Part shown: piece by piece, positions 46,531 through 56,100 of the stretch
Position numbering within the stretch: the first letter of the stretch is position 1
Layout of the letters: every line of letters begins with the position of its first letter
Source of the DNA: Flammeovirga agarivorans
GTDB taxonomy: Bacteria; Bacteroidota; Bacteroidia; Cytophagales; Flammeovirgaceae
Assembly: GCF_012641475.1 (NCBI RefSeq)
Contig: NZ_JABAIL010000006.1
Coordinates: 124,001-188,000 of the forward strand
Length of the DNA: 64,000 nucleotides
Direction of reading: 5' to 3'
The notes under the pieces: model-generated
What the model saw: the letters and a program-made list of their open reading frames with translations, nothing else
What the model was told of the DNA's origin: nothing
Database searches by the model: none
Program-made: the position numbers and the translations under genes

Positions 46531-48045
46531 TTACTCGGTCGGTCCTACCTCATATTCATAGAATCTCATATTATCGATTTCAATTTTACTTTGACCACCA
46601 GCTCCACTAAATAATTGGAAGTGTATTTTTGTTGCCTCCCAATCTGCAGGAGGATTTTTATCAGTTAACATTGTGATTTTTTGCCATGTACCGTTGTTTT
46701 CAGTTTTTAACTGATTTGTACAGCAGCTACCAAACCATTGTTTGTAACCATCATTCCATCCATCAGATGGCATAAATCTTACCGTCATTTCAAAATTCGA
46801 TGGATTCTCATCTACTTTGATCCAGAATTCGAATGCGTATACTTTGTCCTTTTCAACAGGGAAGAAGCCGTCGACCATTGCGAATGACATTCTTGTACTT
46901 TCTCCCATTGTAATACCCAATGAATGTTCGCCACTAGCAGCAGATCCTGTTAAAATGGCTGCACTGCCTGTACCTCCTGCACCTGCATTTTCAACAAATG
47001 GAGCACCAAATGGAGATAATTCACCAGATTCAAAGTCATTGTTTGTCGTAAATACCTCAACAGCAAAGATATCGATAGCTAAATCTGTGAATGTTTCAAC
47101 ATCCACAAAGTCAGACGATCTTAATGCACCATTGTCTGCATTGTATGAAACGGTTGCTGTCTGAGAATTTAAAATATCTTCTTCAACTGTAATTTCTAAG
47201 ATACTTGCATCATCACTATTCAACGCTAAACCTTGAATAGTAGCTGGAGTAGTTTCATCAATCATTACAGTAAAGTTCCCAATTTCGTTACTGAAAACAT
47301 CTAAGTCTCTACTGAACTGTAGTTGAATTACACCCATATCAGTTTCACTTACTTCTGTCACAACAATTGGAAGAGTTGAAGGAATTACTTCAATAAAATC
47401 AGTAAGAAGTAATGTATCTGGGCGGCCGTAAGGCTTCACTCTAGAAGAAACTAATTGTACATCAAATACACCCAATTTCTTATAAAGAAGGTCAATAGAT
47501 TTTGACGTATATGCTTCGTCTTCAAAACCTTCTAAGATCCACTCATAAGTATCAGGATTTCCAGAACTGGTATCTTTTAATGTTACAATAGAACCAGCTT
47601 CGATAACCAATTTTCCGTCTTGCTCAGTGAAATTACCTTGAATATTTTCTACTGAAATGTCTGCTGTGATAGAATCTAAAACAGTTACCATTAAAGTAGA
47701 GTCGTAGTTCAATGTACTATCTGCAAATTCTAAATGTAAGTTGACAGGAATTCGACCAACTTCCATAAAGCGAATATGTGCAATGTCTTCTGTTAATTCA
47801 GAAGTATCGTTATTGATAAAGTACGAAGGGTTAGGGACAGTCCATAACCTAGAAGTTGTTCCTCTAGAACCATCTGCAAAAGATGCTGTGCCTTCTACTT
47901 GTACTGTTACTCCCCCAGAAGCAGGGGAGAAAACAGCAATGTCAGTAAAGTCACCATAAGGAATCACATCATCTTCTTGGTTACAGGCTGTTACTATCGA
48001 AAAGCCTGCTAGAATGCTTAAAAATATATTTTTATATGATTTCAT
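46531..48045 (-). CDS. Surface glycan-binding lipoprotein with C-terminal RFMPS-type module (galactan locus)
   Basis: This 504-residue lipoprotein (Cys21, IVTAC) is in the SusE-like position directly after susD. Residues about 30-230 form PKD-like sandwiches, about 230-330 an Ig-like domain (TEVSETDMGVIQLQFSRDL start), and about 335-500 a beta-sandwich module. That module contains VRFMPSDGWND and ends KIEIDNMRFYEYEV, typical of carbohydrate-binding modules. The same RFMPS signature occurs twice in the 1624-residue protein. It likely binds the galactan at the cell surface for the SusCD complex. No catalytic site is seen. Confidence 0.75.
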   Translation of the reverse strand: MKSYKNIFLSILAGFSIVTACNQEDDVIPYGDFTDIAVFSPASGGVTVQVEGTASFADGSRGTTSRLWTVPNPSYFINNDTSELTEDIAHIRFMEVGRIPVNLHLEFADSTLNYDSTLMVTVLDSITADISVENIQGNFTEQDGKLVIEAGSIVTLKDTSSGNPDTYEWILEGFEDEAYTSKSIDLLYKKLGVFDVQLVSSRVKPYGRPDTLLLTDFIEVIPSTLPIVVTEVSETDMGVIQLQFSRDLDVFSNEIGNFTVMIDETTPATIQGLALNSDDASILEITVEEDILNSQTATVSYNADNGALRSSDFVDVETFTDLAIDIFAVEVFTTNNDFESGELSPFGAPFVENAGAGGTGSAAILTGSAASGEHSLGITMGESTRMSFAMVDGFFPVEKDKVYAFEFWIKVDENPSNFEMTVRFMPSDGWNDGYKQWFGSCCTNQLKTENNGTWQKITMLTDKNPPADWEATKIHFQLFSGAGGQSKIEIDNMRFYEYEVGPTE

Positions 48046-48075
48046 TTCTCAATTAGTTTAGATCTCTCCAAAAAA

Positions 48076-49722
48076 TTAGTTGCTACTACTTTCACCAATA
48101 TTTGGATTGGTCAAGGTCTCATCAACTGGGATAGGGAAATAATTATGAGTATCTGGAGTATAAGCATCTGAGCCTTCTCCATACTCCTTTAAAGTAGTTA
48201 CACCCAAATCATCGAATGTGGCATAACGTAAAACTTTCTCTTCAATAATAAATTCCAAATCAGACAAACGGTCATATTGTTCTTGGATTTTATCCCATCT
48301 TCTTAAATCTACCCAACGAGTATCATGTCCTTCGAACATTAATTCTAATGGTCTTTCAGTCCACATGATATGTTCCATTAACGAACGAGAACTATACTCA
48401 ATCGGGTCTAACTGAACAACTCCTGAACGAGCACGAATTAAGTTGATTAAACGAACAGACTCATTTACACCTGCATCTCCGTTTAATTGTAATAAACATT
48501 CAGCATATAATAAGTACACATCTGCTAAACGAATTACTCTCTCATTAATACCCGAGTTGGCAATTTGACCTAAACCATCATTATCATTCCAGTGGTTTTG
48601 GTATTTTCTTAAGTAAGAAGCTTCGTTGTTATTAAAACCTGCAGTAGCTACTTCTTTTTGATAGAAGGTAGTACCATCATCTGCCATAGCAATAGATGCT
48701 TCTGCTCTTAGAGAGAATGCTCTACCTTCGTTTCTGCTATCATTAGGATCCATTTCTTCTTCTCTAAATTGCATAGTCATCCAATAAGATGGCATTACAA
48801 TTCTCCATCCACCTGCAGGACCTGGAGCTAATGTTCTTGCTCTTGTTGTTCCTTCAGAACCTGTTGGACCATCATCTACATATCCTGAAGAACCTGCTTT
48901 TTGTACTGCAGAGAAAACGACTTCAAAGATAGATTCTGAGTTGAATTCATGCTCAATATCAAAGTTCCAAGAAATCTCAGGAGTTAGTTGGTATAAATCT
49001 GTTCTATCTACTACTTTCTTGAACTCATCATGAGCAAGTTGGTATTCATGTTCGTTGATATATACTTGACCTAACACCGAAGTGGCAGCTCCCCAAGTTG
49101 CTCTACCTAACATATTGTCTTCCCAAGTTTCAGGAAGGTTTTCTTGAGCAAACTTCAAGTCTTCAATAATGATCGCTAAAACTTCTTCTCTGTCTGAAAG
49201 TGGTTTAGCAAAATCTTCTTTTGAGTTCGGAACAGTTAAGTGAACAATGATATTACCATGGTTATACGTACTGAATAACCAGTAATAATATAAACCTCTC
49301 AAGAATCTAGCTTCAGCAATGAAAAGTGTTTTTTCTTCTTCGTCCATCTCAATATCAGGGACATTATTGATCACCTGATTGGTTCTTAGAATACCAGTAT
49401 ATAAATCTGACCACTTTTCCTTTACTACATTTGTATTATCATTGAAAGATAATTTTTGTAAAGCTTGTGCTCCAGCATTCCAGTTGTTGGGTCTTCCTGT
49501 ATCTGATCTTACAGGAAGGTTAGTAGTAGATGTACCTCCCATAGAACCAGAGTGTTGTAAGGCACTGTAAGAAGCCATTAAACCTTTAAATGCATCCTCT
49601 CCATTTTGCCAGAAAGAATCTTCTGTAATTGTGTTTGGGTTATCTACATCGAAGTAATCACTACAACTAAATAATGTAGCGGTGAAGAAAAACCCAAGAA
49701 CTATTTTTGATATATATTTCAT
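48076..49722 (-). CDS. susD: SusD/RagB-family surface glycan-binding lipoprotein (galactan locus)
   Basis: This 548-residue SusD lipoprotein has Cys20 (TLFSC) and the classic DYFDVDNPNTITEDSFW start, RFLRGLYYYWLFSTY helix, VIRLADVYLLYAECLLQ and a terminal NYFPIPVDETLTNPNIG. I chose the ATG at 49722. The frame remains open to 49803, but that extension lies inside the upstream susC gene and would bury the lipoprotein signal. The gap to the susC stop is 16 bp. It is only distantly similar to the SusD at 3420, consistent with a different glycan. Confidence 0.95.
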   Translation of the reverse strand: MKYISKIVLGFFFTATLFSCSDYFDVDNPNTITEDSFWQNGEDAFKGLMASYSALQHSGSMGGTSTTNLPVRSDTGRPNNWNAGAQALQKLSFNDNTNVVKEKWSDLYTGILRTNQVINNVPDIEMDEEEKTLFIAEARFLRGLYYYWLFSTYNHGNIIVHLTVPNSKEDFAKPLSDREEVLAIIIEDLKFAQENLPETWEDNMLGRATWGAATSVLGQVYINEHEYQLAHDEFKKVVDRTDLYQLTPEISWNFDIEHEFNSESIFEVVFSAVQKAGSSGYVDDGPTGSEGTTRARTLAPGPAGGWRIVMPSYWMTMQFREEEMDPNDSRNEGRAFSLRAEASIAMADDGTTFYQKEVATAGFNNNEASYLRKYQNHWNDNDGLGQIANSGINERVIRLADVYLLYAECLLQLNGDAGVNESVRLINLIRARSGVVQLDPIEYSSRSLMEHIMWTERPLELMFEGHDTRWVDLRRWDKIQEQYDRLSDLEFIIEEKVLRYATFDDLGVTTLKEYGEGSDAYTPDTHNYFPIPVDETLTNPNIGESSSN

Positions 49723-49738
49723 AATTTCAACTACTCTT

Positions 49739-52700
49739 TTAGAATTGTAATGAAAGACCACCTCTATAGATTGCTGAGATAGGATAATTACCTCTATCCA
49801 CACCTCTTAAGAATATGTTTTGTGAACCCACTTCTGGATCAAAACCGTTGTAGTTAGTGAAAGTGAATGGGTTTTGAGCACTACCATATACTCTTAAACT
49901 ACCAACTTTAATTCTTTCCATCCATTTCTTAGGGAATGTATAACCCAATGAGATATTCTGGATTCTTAAGTAAGAACCGTCTTCCAAGAAATAGTCTGAG
50001 AATGTTCTTGTATTGAAATGCTCAATTTCGTCTCTTGGTGTAGGAATCTCTGAAGTCGGGTTAGATGGTTGCCAAGCATTTGTCAATTCTTTGTTTCTCT
50101 TCACTAAGTAAGAATAAGCTCTAGATCCATTGAATACTTTTGATCCATATGCTCCAAATAATTGAATACCTAAGTCAACACCTTTATAGCTTACATTAAG
50201 GCTTAAACCTGCTTCCCATTGAGGTGTACCGCTACCCATATATTGTCTATCATCCTGGTTAATATCGCCGCTATTATCCGTATCAACATACTTAAGGTCT
50301 CCTAATCTTGCTGAAGGAACAAGCTCTTGATATGCTTTCAATTCTTCTTCAGTTTTGATCGTTCCTTCTGTTGGAATTAGGAAAAATGACCCCGCAGTAT
50401 ATCCTGGCTTTAAGAATGTAGTAGGTTCACTACCTCTTACCATGATTGGCTCACCACCTGAAACTGATTCTACTGAAGGAGCTAGTGCAATTACTTTGTT
50501 GTTGTTTTTAGTGAAAGTACCATTCACTTGGAAGTGTACATCACCAATGTGGTTGTTATAACCTAATGCTAATTCAATACCTTCATTAGAAAGGTTACCT
50601 ACATTTTGCCATACTAAATCGTAGTTGTTGGCCGAAGTAGCACCAGTTGATGGAGGAATCTTCACAGCTAAAAGCATGTCTCTTTTTTCTGCTCTGTAGA
50701 TATCTGCTGAGAAAGTAATTCTACCTTCCAAAAATTCAGTGTCGATACCAATGTTTTGTGATACGTTCGTTTCCCATTTGATATTACGATCAACGAAAGT
50801 AGGAGCAGTGGAACCGTAGTATAAATTATCACTACCTTCTTTACCTAAAGTATAATCTACCTGTGGTGTGATGATCGATTGGTAAGGTAGGTCAGCCATT
50901 AAGTTCTGTAAACCTTGACCCGCTTTATCACTACCTGTTTCACCATAACCATATCGAATTTTAAAATTCGATACTGTCTTTTTGATAGGCTCCCAGAATT
51001 TTTCTTCTGAAATATTCCAACCTGCAGAAACTGATGGGAATAAACCCCAGTTGTGGTTGTTATCAGAATGGAATCTTGATGATCCATCTCTTCTTATTGA
51101 TGCACTAAATAAATATCTGTTATCATAGTTGTATTGAACTCTACCTAACATACCGATATTTTTCGATTTCGAATAACGTTCATCAGAAGCTCTAAACTCG
51201 TTGGCAGCACCCATAGATTGAGCATCGTTGCTTGGGAAGTCCGCACCATGGATAAAGATTTTACTAGCCTGAGCTGATTCGAAAGTCACACCAGCTACTA
51301 CACCAACTTTATGCTTACCAAATTTCTTATTGTAAGTGGCAGTATATTCCTGAATTGTTCTTGTGTATTCATAGTCCGTATATTTCAATTCAGAAATTGG
51401 GTTAGAAGCATTTAAAATATACTCACCATTTTGATCATAAATAGAGTAAGTAGGCTTAAACCATTTATTTTCATTTCTTGATACAGATCCACCAATGTTG
51501 GCATTCAATTTAAATCCACTGAAAAATTCATAAGATAAGATTGCATTACCATTATAACCATTTGTTCTTGTTTCATTTACCTCGTTTAACTTACCAATAA
51601 ACTGACCCATATTTTCTGGGTTGGCACCAGGAACAACATAATCAGAACCACCCGCTGAAATACCTTGACGGTAAGGAGCTTGCTTAATAGCATCATATTG
51701 TAATGCCCATGGTTCGTTGTCTTTTTGGCTATTGTTTAAGCCCATGTTTACTTGGAACTTAAATTTATTTTTCTTGAATGTAGTGTTTGCTCTTAAAGTT
51801 TGTCTACCATAAGCAGAACCAATAAGTACCCCTTGCTGATCGAAGATAGTACCTGTAATGTTATATGTTAAGTACTCAGAACCACCTGAAAGTCTTAAAC
51901 TGTAGTTTTGTATCGGAGCATTATCTTGTTGTAGCTCTTTTAACCAGTCTGTGTTATAATATAAACCGTTTGGAGCTTGCTCTAGTGGGTTGAAAATACC
52001 AGACTCTTTACCTAAGTTGGTGATCTTGTTAATGTATAACGACTCCACTGTATTTGCTAAAGGAATACCTGAAGTAATTTTTTGAACACCATAGTAAGAA
52101 TCAAAATTCACTTTAAGCGAACCTTTCTCACCACGTTTTGTCGTGATTAAGATAACACCGGCAGATGCTCTTGATCCATAAATCGCAGCAGAAGCACCAT
52201 CTTTTAATACTTCAATAGATTCGATTTCCTGAGGGGAGATGTTGGGATTGGTAGTATACGTTACACCGTCCACAACATATAAAGGTTCTGAACCACCATC
52301 TTGGAATGAGGTTACACCTCTAATTGTAATTGTTGAGTTAGCACCAGGAGAACCTGAAGCAGCTCTAACACTTACACCGGCCATTTGACCTTGTAATGCA
52401 GTACCAATATCTGAAGTAGCCAATTTGTCTAGATCTTCAGATTTCACTTGAGTGATGGCACCAGTTACTTCTCTTTTTTCTTGTTCACCGTAACCAATTA
52501 CGACAACTTCATCCAATGCTTCCGTATCGAAAGGAAGAACGATGTTGAATGTAGTTCTTTCACCGATAGCTAACTCTAATGTTTGATAGCCAATTGATGA
52601 TACTACAATTGTAGATTCTTTATTTGGTGCTTTCAATTCAAAATTACCATTCAAATCTGTAACGGTACCTATAGTAGTACCTTTTACGATTACGTAAGCA

Positions 52701-52846
52701 CCAATTAATGGTGTCTTCTCTTCATCTACAATATTACCTCTGATTATTAAGTCTTGGGCATATAGATTGAAAGATGAAAACAATACTAAAAGGGACAGTA
52801 TCCCCAAGCATTTTAATAGCGTTGTTTTTGTAGAATAAAAACTCAT
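49739..52846 (-). CDS. susC: SusC/RagA-family TonB-dependent outer-membrane transporter (galactan locus)
   Basis: This 1035-residue protein has a signal peptide (to about NLYAQ, residue 31), a carboxypeptidase-regulatory-like domain (about 33-110), the LDEVVVIGYGEQEKREVTGA segment, a plug with PLYVVDGVTY, and a C-terminal beta barrel ending GGLSLQF. It should import galactan oligosaccharides with the SusD partner 16 bp downstream. It has its own promoter with the shared C-run operator and lies next to the hybrid two-component regulator, the usual layout of an inducible locus. Confidence 0.95.
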   Translation of the reverse strand: MSFYSTKTTLLKCLGILSLLVLFSSFNLYAQDLIIRGNIVDEEKTPLIGAYVIVKGTTIGTVTDLNGNFELKAPNKESTIVVSSIGYQTLELAIGERTTFNIVLPFDTEALDEVVVIGYGEQEKREVTGAITQVKSEDLDKLATSDIGTALQGQMAGVSVRAASGSPGANSTITIRGVTSFQDGGSEPLYVVDGVTYTTNPNISPQEIESIEVLKDGASAAIYGSRASAGVILITTKRGEKGSLKVNFDSYYGVQKITSGIPLANTVESLYINKITNLGKESGIFNPLEQAPNGLYYNTDWLKELQQDNAPIQNYSLRLSGGSEYLTYNITGTIFDQQGVLIGSAYGRQTLRANTTFKKNKFKFQVNMGLNNSQKDNEPWALQYDAIKQAPYRQGISAGGSDYVVPGANPENMGQFIGKLNEVNETRTNGYNGNAILSYEFFSGFKLNANIGGSVSRNENKWFKPTYSIYDQNGEYILNASNPISELKYTDYEYTRTIQEYTATYNKKFGKHKVGVVAGVTFESAQASKIFIHGADFPSNDAQSMGAANEFRASDERYSKSKNIGMLGRVQYNYDNRYLFSASIRRDGSSRFHSDNNHNWGLFPSVSAGWNISEEKFWEPIKKTVSNFKIRYGYGETGSDKAGQGLQNLMADLPYQSIITPQVDYTLGKEGSDNLYYGSTAPTFVDRNIKWETNVSQNIGIDTEFLEGRITFSADIYRAEKRDMLLAVKIPPSTGATSANNYDLVWQNVGNLSNEGIELALGYNNHIGDVHFQVNGTFTKNNNKVIALAPSVESVSGGEPIMVRGSEPTTFLKPGYTAGSFFLIPTEGTIKTEEELKAYQELVPSARLGDLKYVDTDNSGDINQDDRQYMGSGTPQWEAGLSLNVSYKGVDLGIQLFGAYGSKVFNGSRAYSYLVKRNKELTNAWQPSNPTSEIPTPRDEIEHFNTRTFSDYFLEDGSYLRIQNISLGYTFPKKWMERIKVGSLRVYGSAQNPFTFTNYNGFDPEVGSQNIFLRGVDRGNYPISAIYRGGLSLQF

Positions 52847-52897
52847 ACTTTACATACTAAGTTTGTTAAAAATTCAATTCATTCATCATTGATGTTT

Positions 52898-52963
52898 CAA
52901 AACTAGAATGTTAATTTCTATTAAGTGTTGAAAAAACTATTATAAATTAGGGGGGAAAAAAAT
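52898..52963 (-). promoter_or_regulatory. Promoter with C-run operator for the galactan susCD operon
   Basis: On the minus strand, the -7 element TAGTTTTG (52898-52905) lies 52 bp before the start codon. TTTTTTTCCCCCCTAATTT, with the C-run at 52950-52955, starts 50 bp upstream of it. The second half is weak here (CAACAC, near 52927). A separate forward CCCCC at 53007-53011 lies further upstream and may be a second half-site. Confidence 0.6.
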
Positions 52964-53110
52964 TATAGAAAGAGGTATAAAATATTTTGATTGGCTAAAA
53001 AATTAACCCCCGCCGGTGTAAAGAGTTTGATCAGATGAAATTTTAATAGAAAAAGGATGTAGTTAAATTATAATTGTAGAGAATTGATACATATTATAGC
53101 TTAAAAAGTT

Positions 53111-53157
53111 TAAAAAATAGAGTAATCTACTCATCTATAAATATAAGTAGACTACTC
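53111..53157 (-). terminator. Terminator of the HTCS gene
   Basis: GAGTAATCTACT (53120-53131) pairs with AGTAGACTACTC (53146-53157) with one mismatch. AAAAAA to the left gives the T-tract on the minus strand. The stem begins 7 bp beyond the stop codon. Confidence 0.78.
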
Positions 53158-53164
53158 CAAAATA

Positions 53165-56100
53165 TTAGTCTTGCAATTCAATATTTTCCATAGAAATAGA
53201 ATTATTTTCCTCACTTGCTTCTTTCAAATACGTTGAAGGAGGGATGCCAAATTCTTTCTTGAAGCAATTTCTAAAGTATTTTAAATCATTGAATCCCACT
53301 TCATAAGTGACATCACTGACGCTGTATCGTCCTAATTTTAACATCTGAGCGGCTCTTTTCAATCGGATATTTCTAATAAACCCTTTTGCTGTTTGCCCAG
53401 TTAATGCTTTTAGCTTCTGATTTAGGCGAATTGGTGTAGCACCATACTCTGTCGCTAACTTATCTACTGTGAATTCTGAATCCGAGATATTTTCTTCGAC
53501 AATACTTACAAGTTTCTTTAAGAACTTCTCATCAATAGAGGTAAAAGTGATTTCACTAGGAGTGACATCTACTTTAGTTCTGAATTTTTTCTGTTGATTC
53601 TTTCTGTTTTCTATCAAAGCATGGATTCTTGCTAAAAGAACGTCAGAGTTAAATGGTTTTGTGACGTAAGCGTCTACTCCATATTCATACCCTTTCAATT
53701 TACTATCTTCCGAGTTTTTCGCTGTTAGTAAAATGATAGGTAAATGACATAATTGGTCATCATCTCTAATGCTTTTTGTTAGCTCATAACCATCCATAAT
53801 AGGCATCATGATATCAGAAAGGACCAAATTAGGCATCACTTCTTTGGCTTTTTGTAAACCTTTTTGGCCATCTTCGGCAGTATAGACTTCATAGTCATCT
53901 TCCAGTAATCCTTTTAATAGATCTCTAATGGAGTGGTTGTCATCAATAACCAAGATTTTTTGTTTTGCCGATACATCCAATTCATCTTCTTCCTGAGCGT
54001 TTTGCTCTTCTTCATTGGTAGCAACAGGGGCAAGATCAACAATTTCTTCAGGAGAAAATGCATCTCTTTCCAATGGGAATTCTAAAGTGAAAGTGGTGCC
54101 AATATTCACAGTGCTTTCCACATTAATAGTACCATGATGAAGATCCACAAGACTTTTTGTAAAGGCCAATCCAATACCTGTACCTCTATTTTTTGCTGTT
54201 TTAAGGTTAGAAACTTGGTAAAAGCGATTGAATAGATAATCTAATTTTTCTGCTGAAATACCAATACCAGTATCCTTTAATTGAATAACGGCTTTATTGT
54301 CTTTTTGAGTGATGGATAATTTAATTTCACCATTATATGTGAATTTAAATGCATTGGATAATAAGTTATATAAGATCTTTTCCAACTTATCATGATCCAT
54401 AAATCCATGAATATCGTTTTCTGGTCTTTCAATAACGAAAGCGATATTTTCATGTTCAGCAAATTCTTTAAAAGAATAATATACTTGTTCGATAAAGGTA
54501 GACCAGTTTCCTCTCGACAACTGTAACTTCATCTGTCCTTGTTCTACTTTTCTAAAGTCTAACAATTGATTGACTAAGCGCATCAAGTGTTCTACATTCT
54601 TAAAAATTAACTGATAGCTCTTTTCTCTCTCACTCGCAGAGAGCAAACTTCCTTTTTTGATAAGCTGCTCAATAGGAGTGTGGATCAATGTTAGGGGAGT
54701 TCTTAACTCATGAGAGATGTTGGTAAAAAACTGAAGTTTCAACTGACTTAAGTCTTCTAGTTTTTCTCTCTCAAACTTCTCCATTTCTAGTTGACTCTTT
54801 TTTCTCGCTGTAATAATTGAGTAACGAGAGAAGAAGAAAATCGCTGCAACTAGGATACCGAAGTAGATAATTTTTGCCCACCAGCTCATCCACCAAGGAG
54901 GAAGTACAGTTACTTTCAGCTCTATAGGGTTAGGATTCCAGATATTGTCCGCATTCGATGCTTTTACTAGCAAAGTATATTCTCCTGGAGAAAGGTTGGT
55001 ATATTTTGCTTCTCTTTGCTCTACATCTGCTACAATCCAATTGTCGTCAAAACCAACCAATTTGTACTTGTAATGATTGTTTTCTGAAGCTCCATAATGT
55101 AAGGATGCAAATTTTACCGAAAAACTATTCTGATCGTGGTGAAGCTCAATGGCTTTAGTGTTTTGTAATGCCGCTTTAAGGATCAGGTTCCCGTCAAACT
55201 CATCGTAAGTATGGATCTCTTTATTGAGTACCTTCAATTGTGTAAAGATCACATTGGCAATTGTATTGTCATCTATAATTTCATGAGGTTTGAAGATATT
55301 AATACCATTCACCCCACCAAAAAGCAGTTCTCCATTGTTTAGTTTAAAGGCAGATAATTCACCAAATTCATCATCTTGCAAACCGTCTGTAACATCGAAG
55401 TTTTTAATGCTTCTGTTTTCTAAGTTTATTTTACTTAACCCTTTATTACTCGCTACCCATAGATTACCATAATCATCTTCTAAAATAGATTTGATAACAT
55501 TACTCGGTAAACCGTCATTAGTGGAGAGCTTGCTAAAAGTAATATGTTGAATATCAGATTTTTTTGGTTCATAGATATTCAAACCACCACCCATAGTTCC
55601 AATCCAAATCTGTCCGTTGGAAGCTTCGAAAATAGGAAGAACATAGTTATAACTTAAGCTACTGTTATCATCGTCGATGTGTTGAATCACCTGAAAACGA
55701 GGTTTTTCTTTATTTTTTTCTTCTCTAGAAACAAAGACAACTCCTTGGTTTGTACCTACCCATAAGTTACCATGACTGTCTATCATTAGACTTCTGATAA
55801 TTTCAATTCGATCGTCATCATTGTCTAATATTTCAGGATAAGACCAAACCATTTTTTTTCCTTCTAAATGACCTCTGATCAAGCCTCCACCATATGTGGC
55901 TAACCAAAGAATTGAGTCTCCATCATTTTGCACATCAAACGTCGAATTACTGTGAGTATCTGGGTGCAATACATATTTTGAAGATTTGACATTCAGTTGA
56001 AGTGCCTCCTTGATATCAATGGCAAGTGTTTTTAAGGGATAGCCGATACCAAAAATTAATTGATCTTGGAATTGATCAATGGCGTAAACTACATTTTGTG

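Noticed and set aside
49723-49803. N-terminal extension of the galactan susD frame
   Set aside because: It lies inside the 3' end of susC and would place 27 residues before a normal lipoprotein signal.
53007-53017. Forward CCCCC upstream of the galactan susC as a full second operator
   Set aside because: It has no -7 element at the conserved distance on either strand; it is at most an extra half-site.
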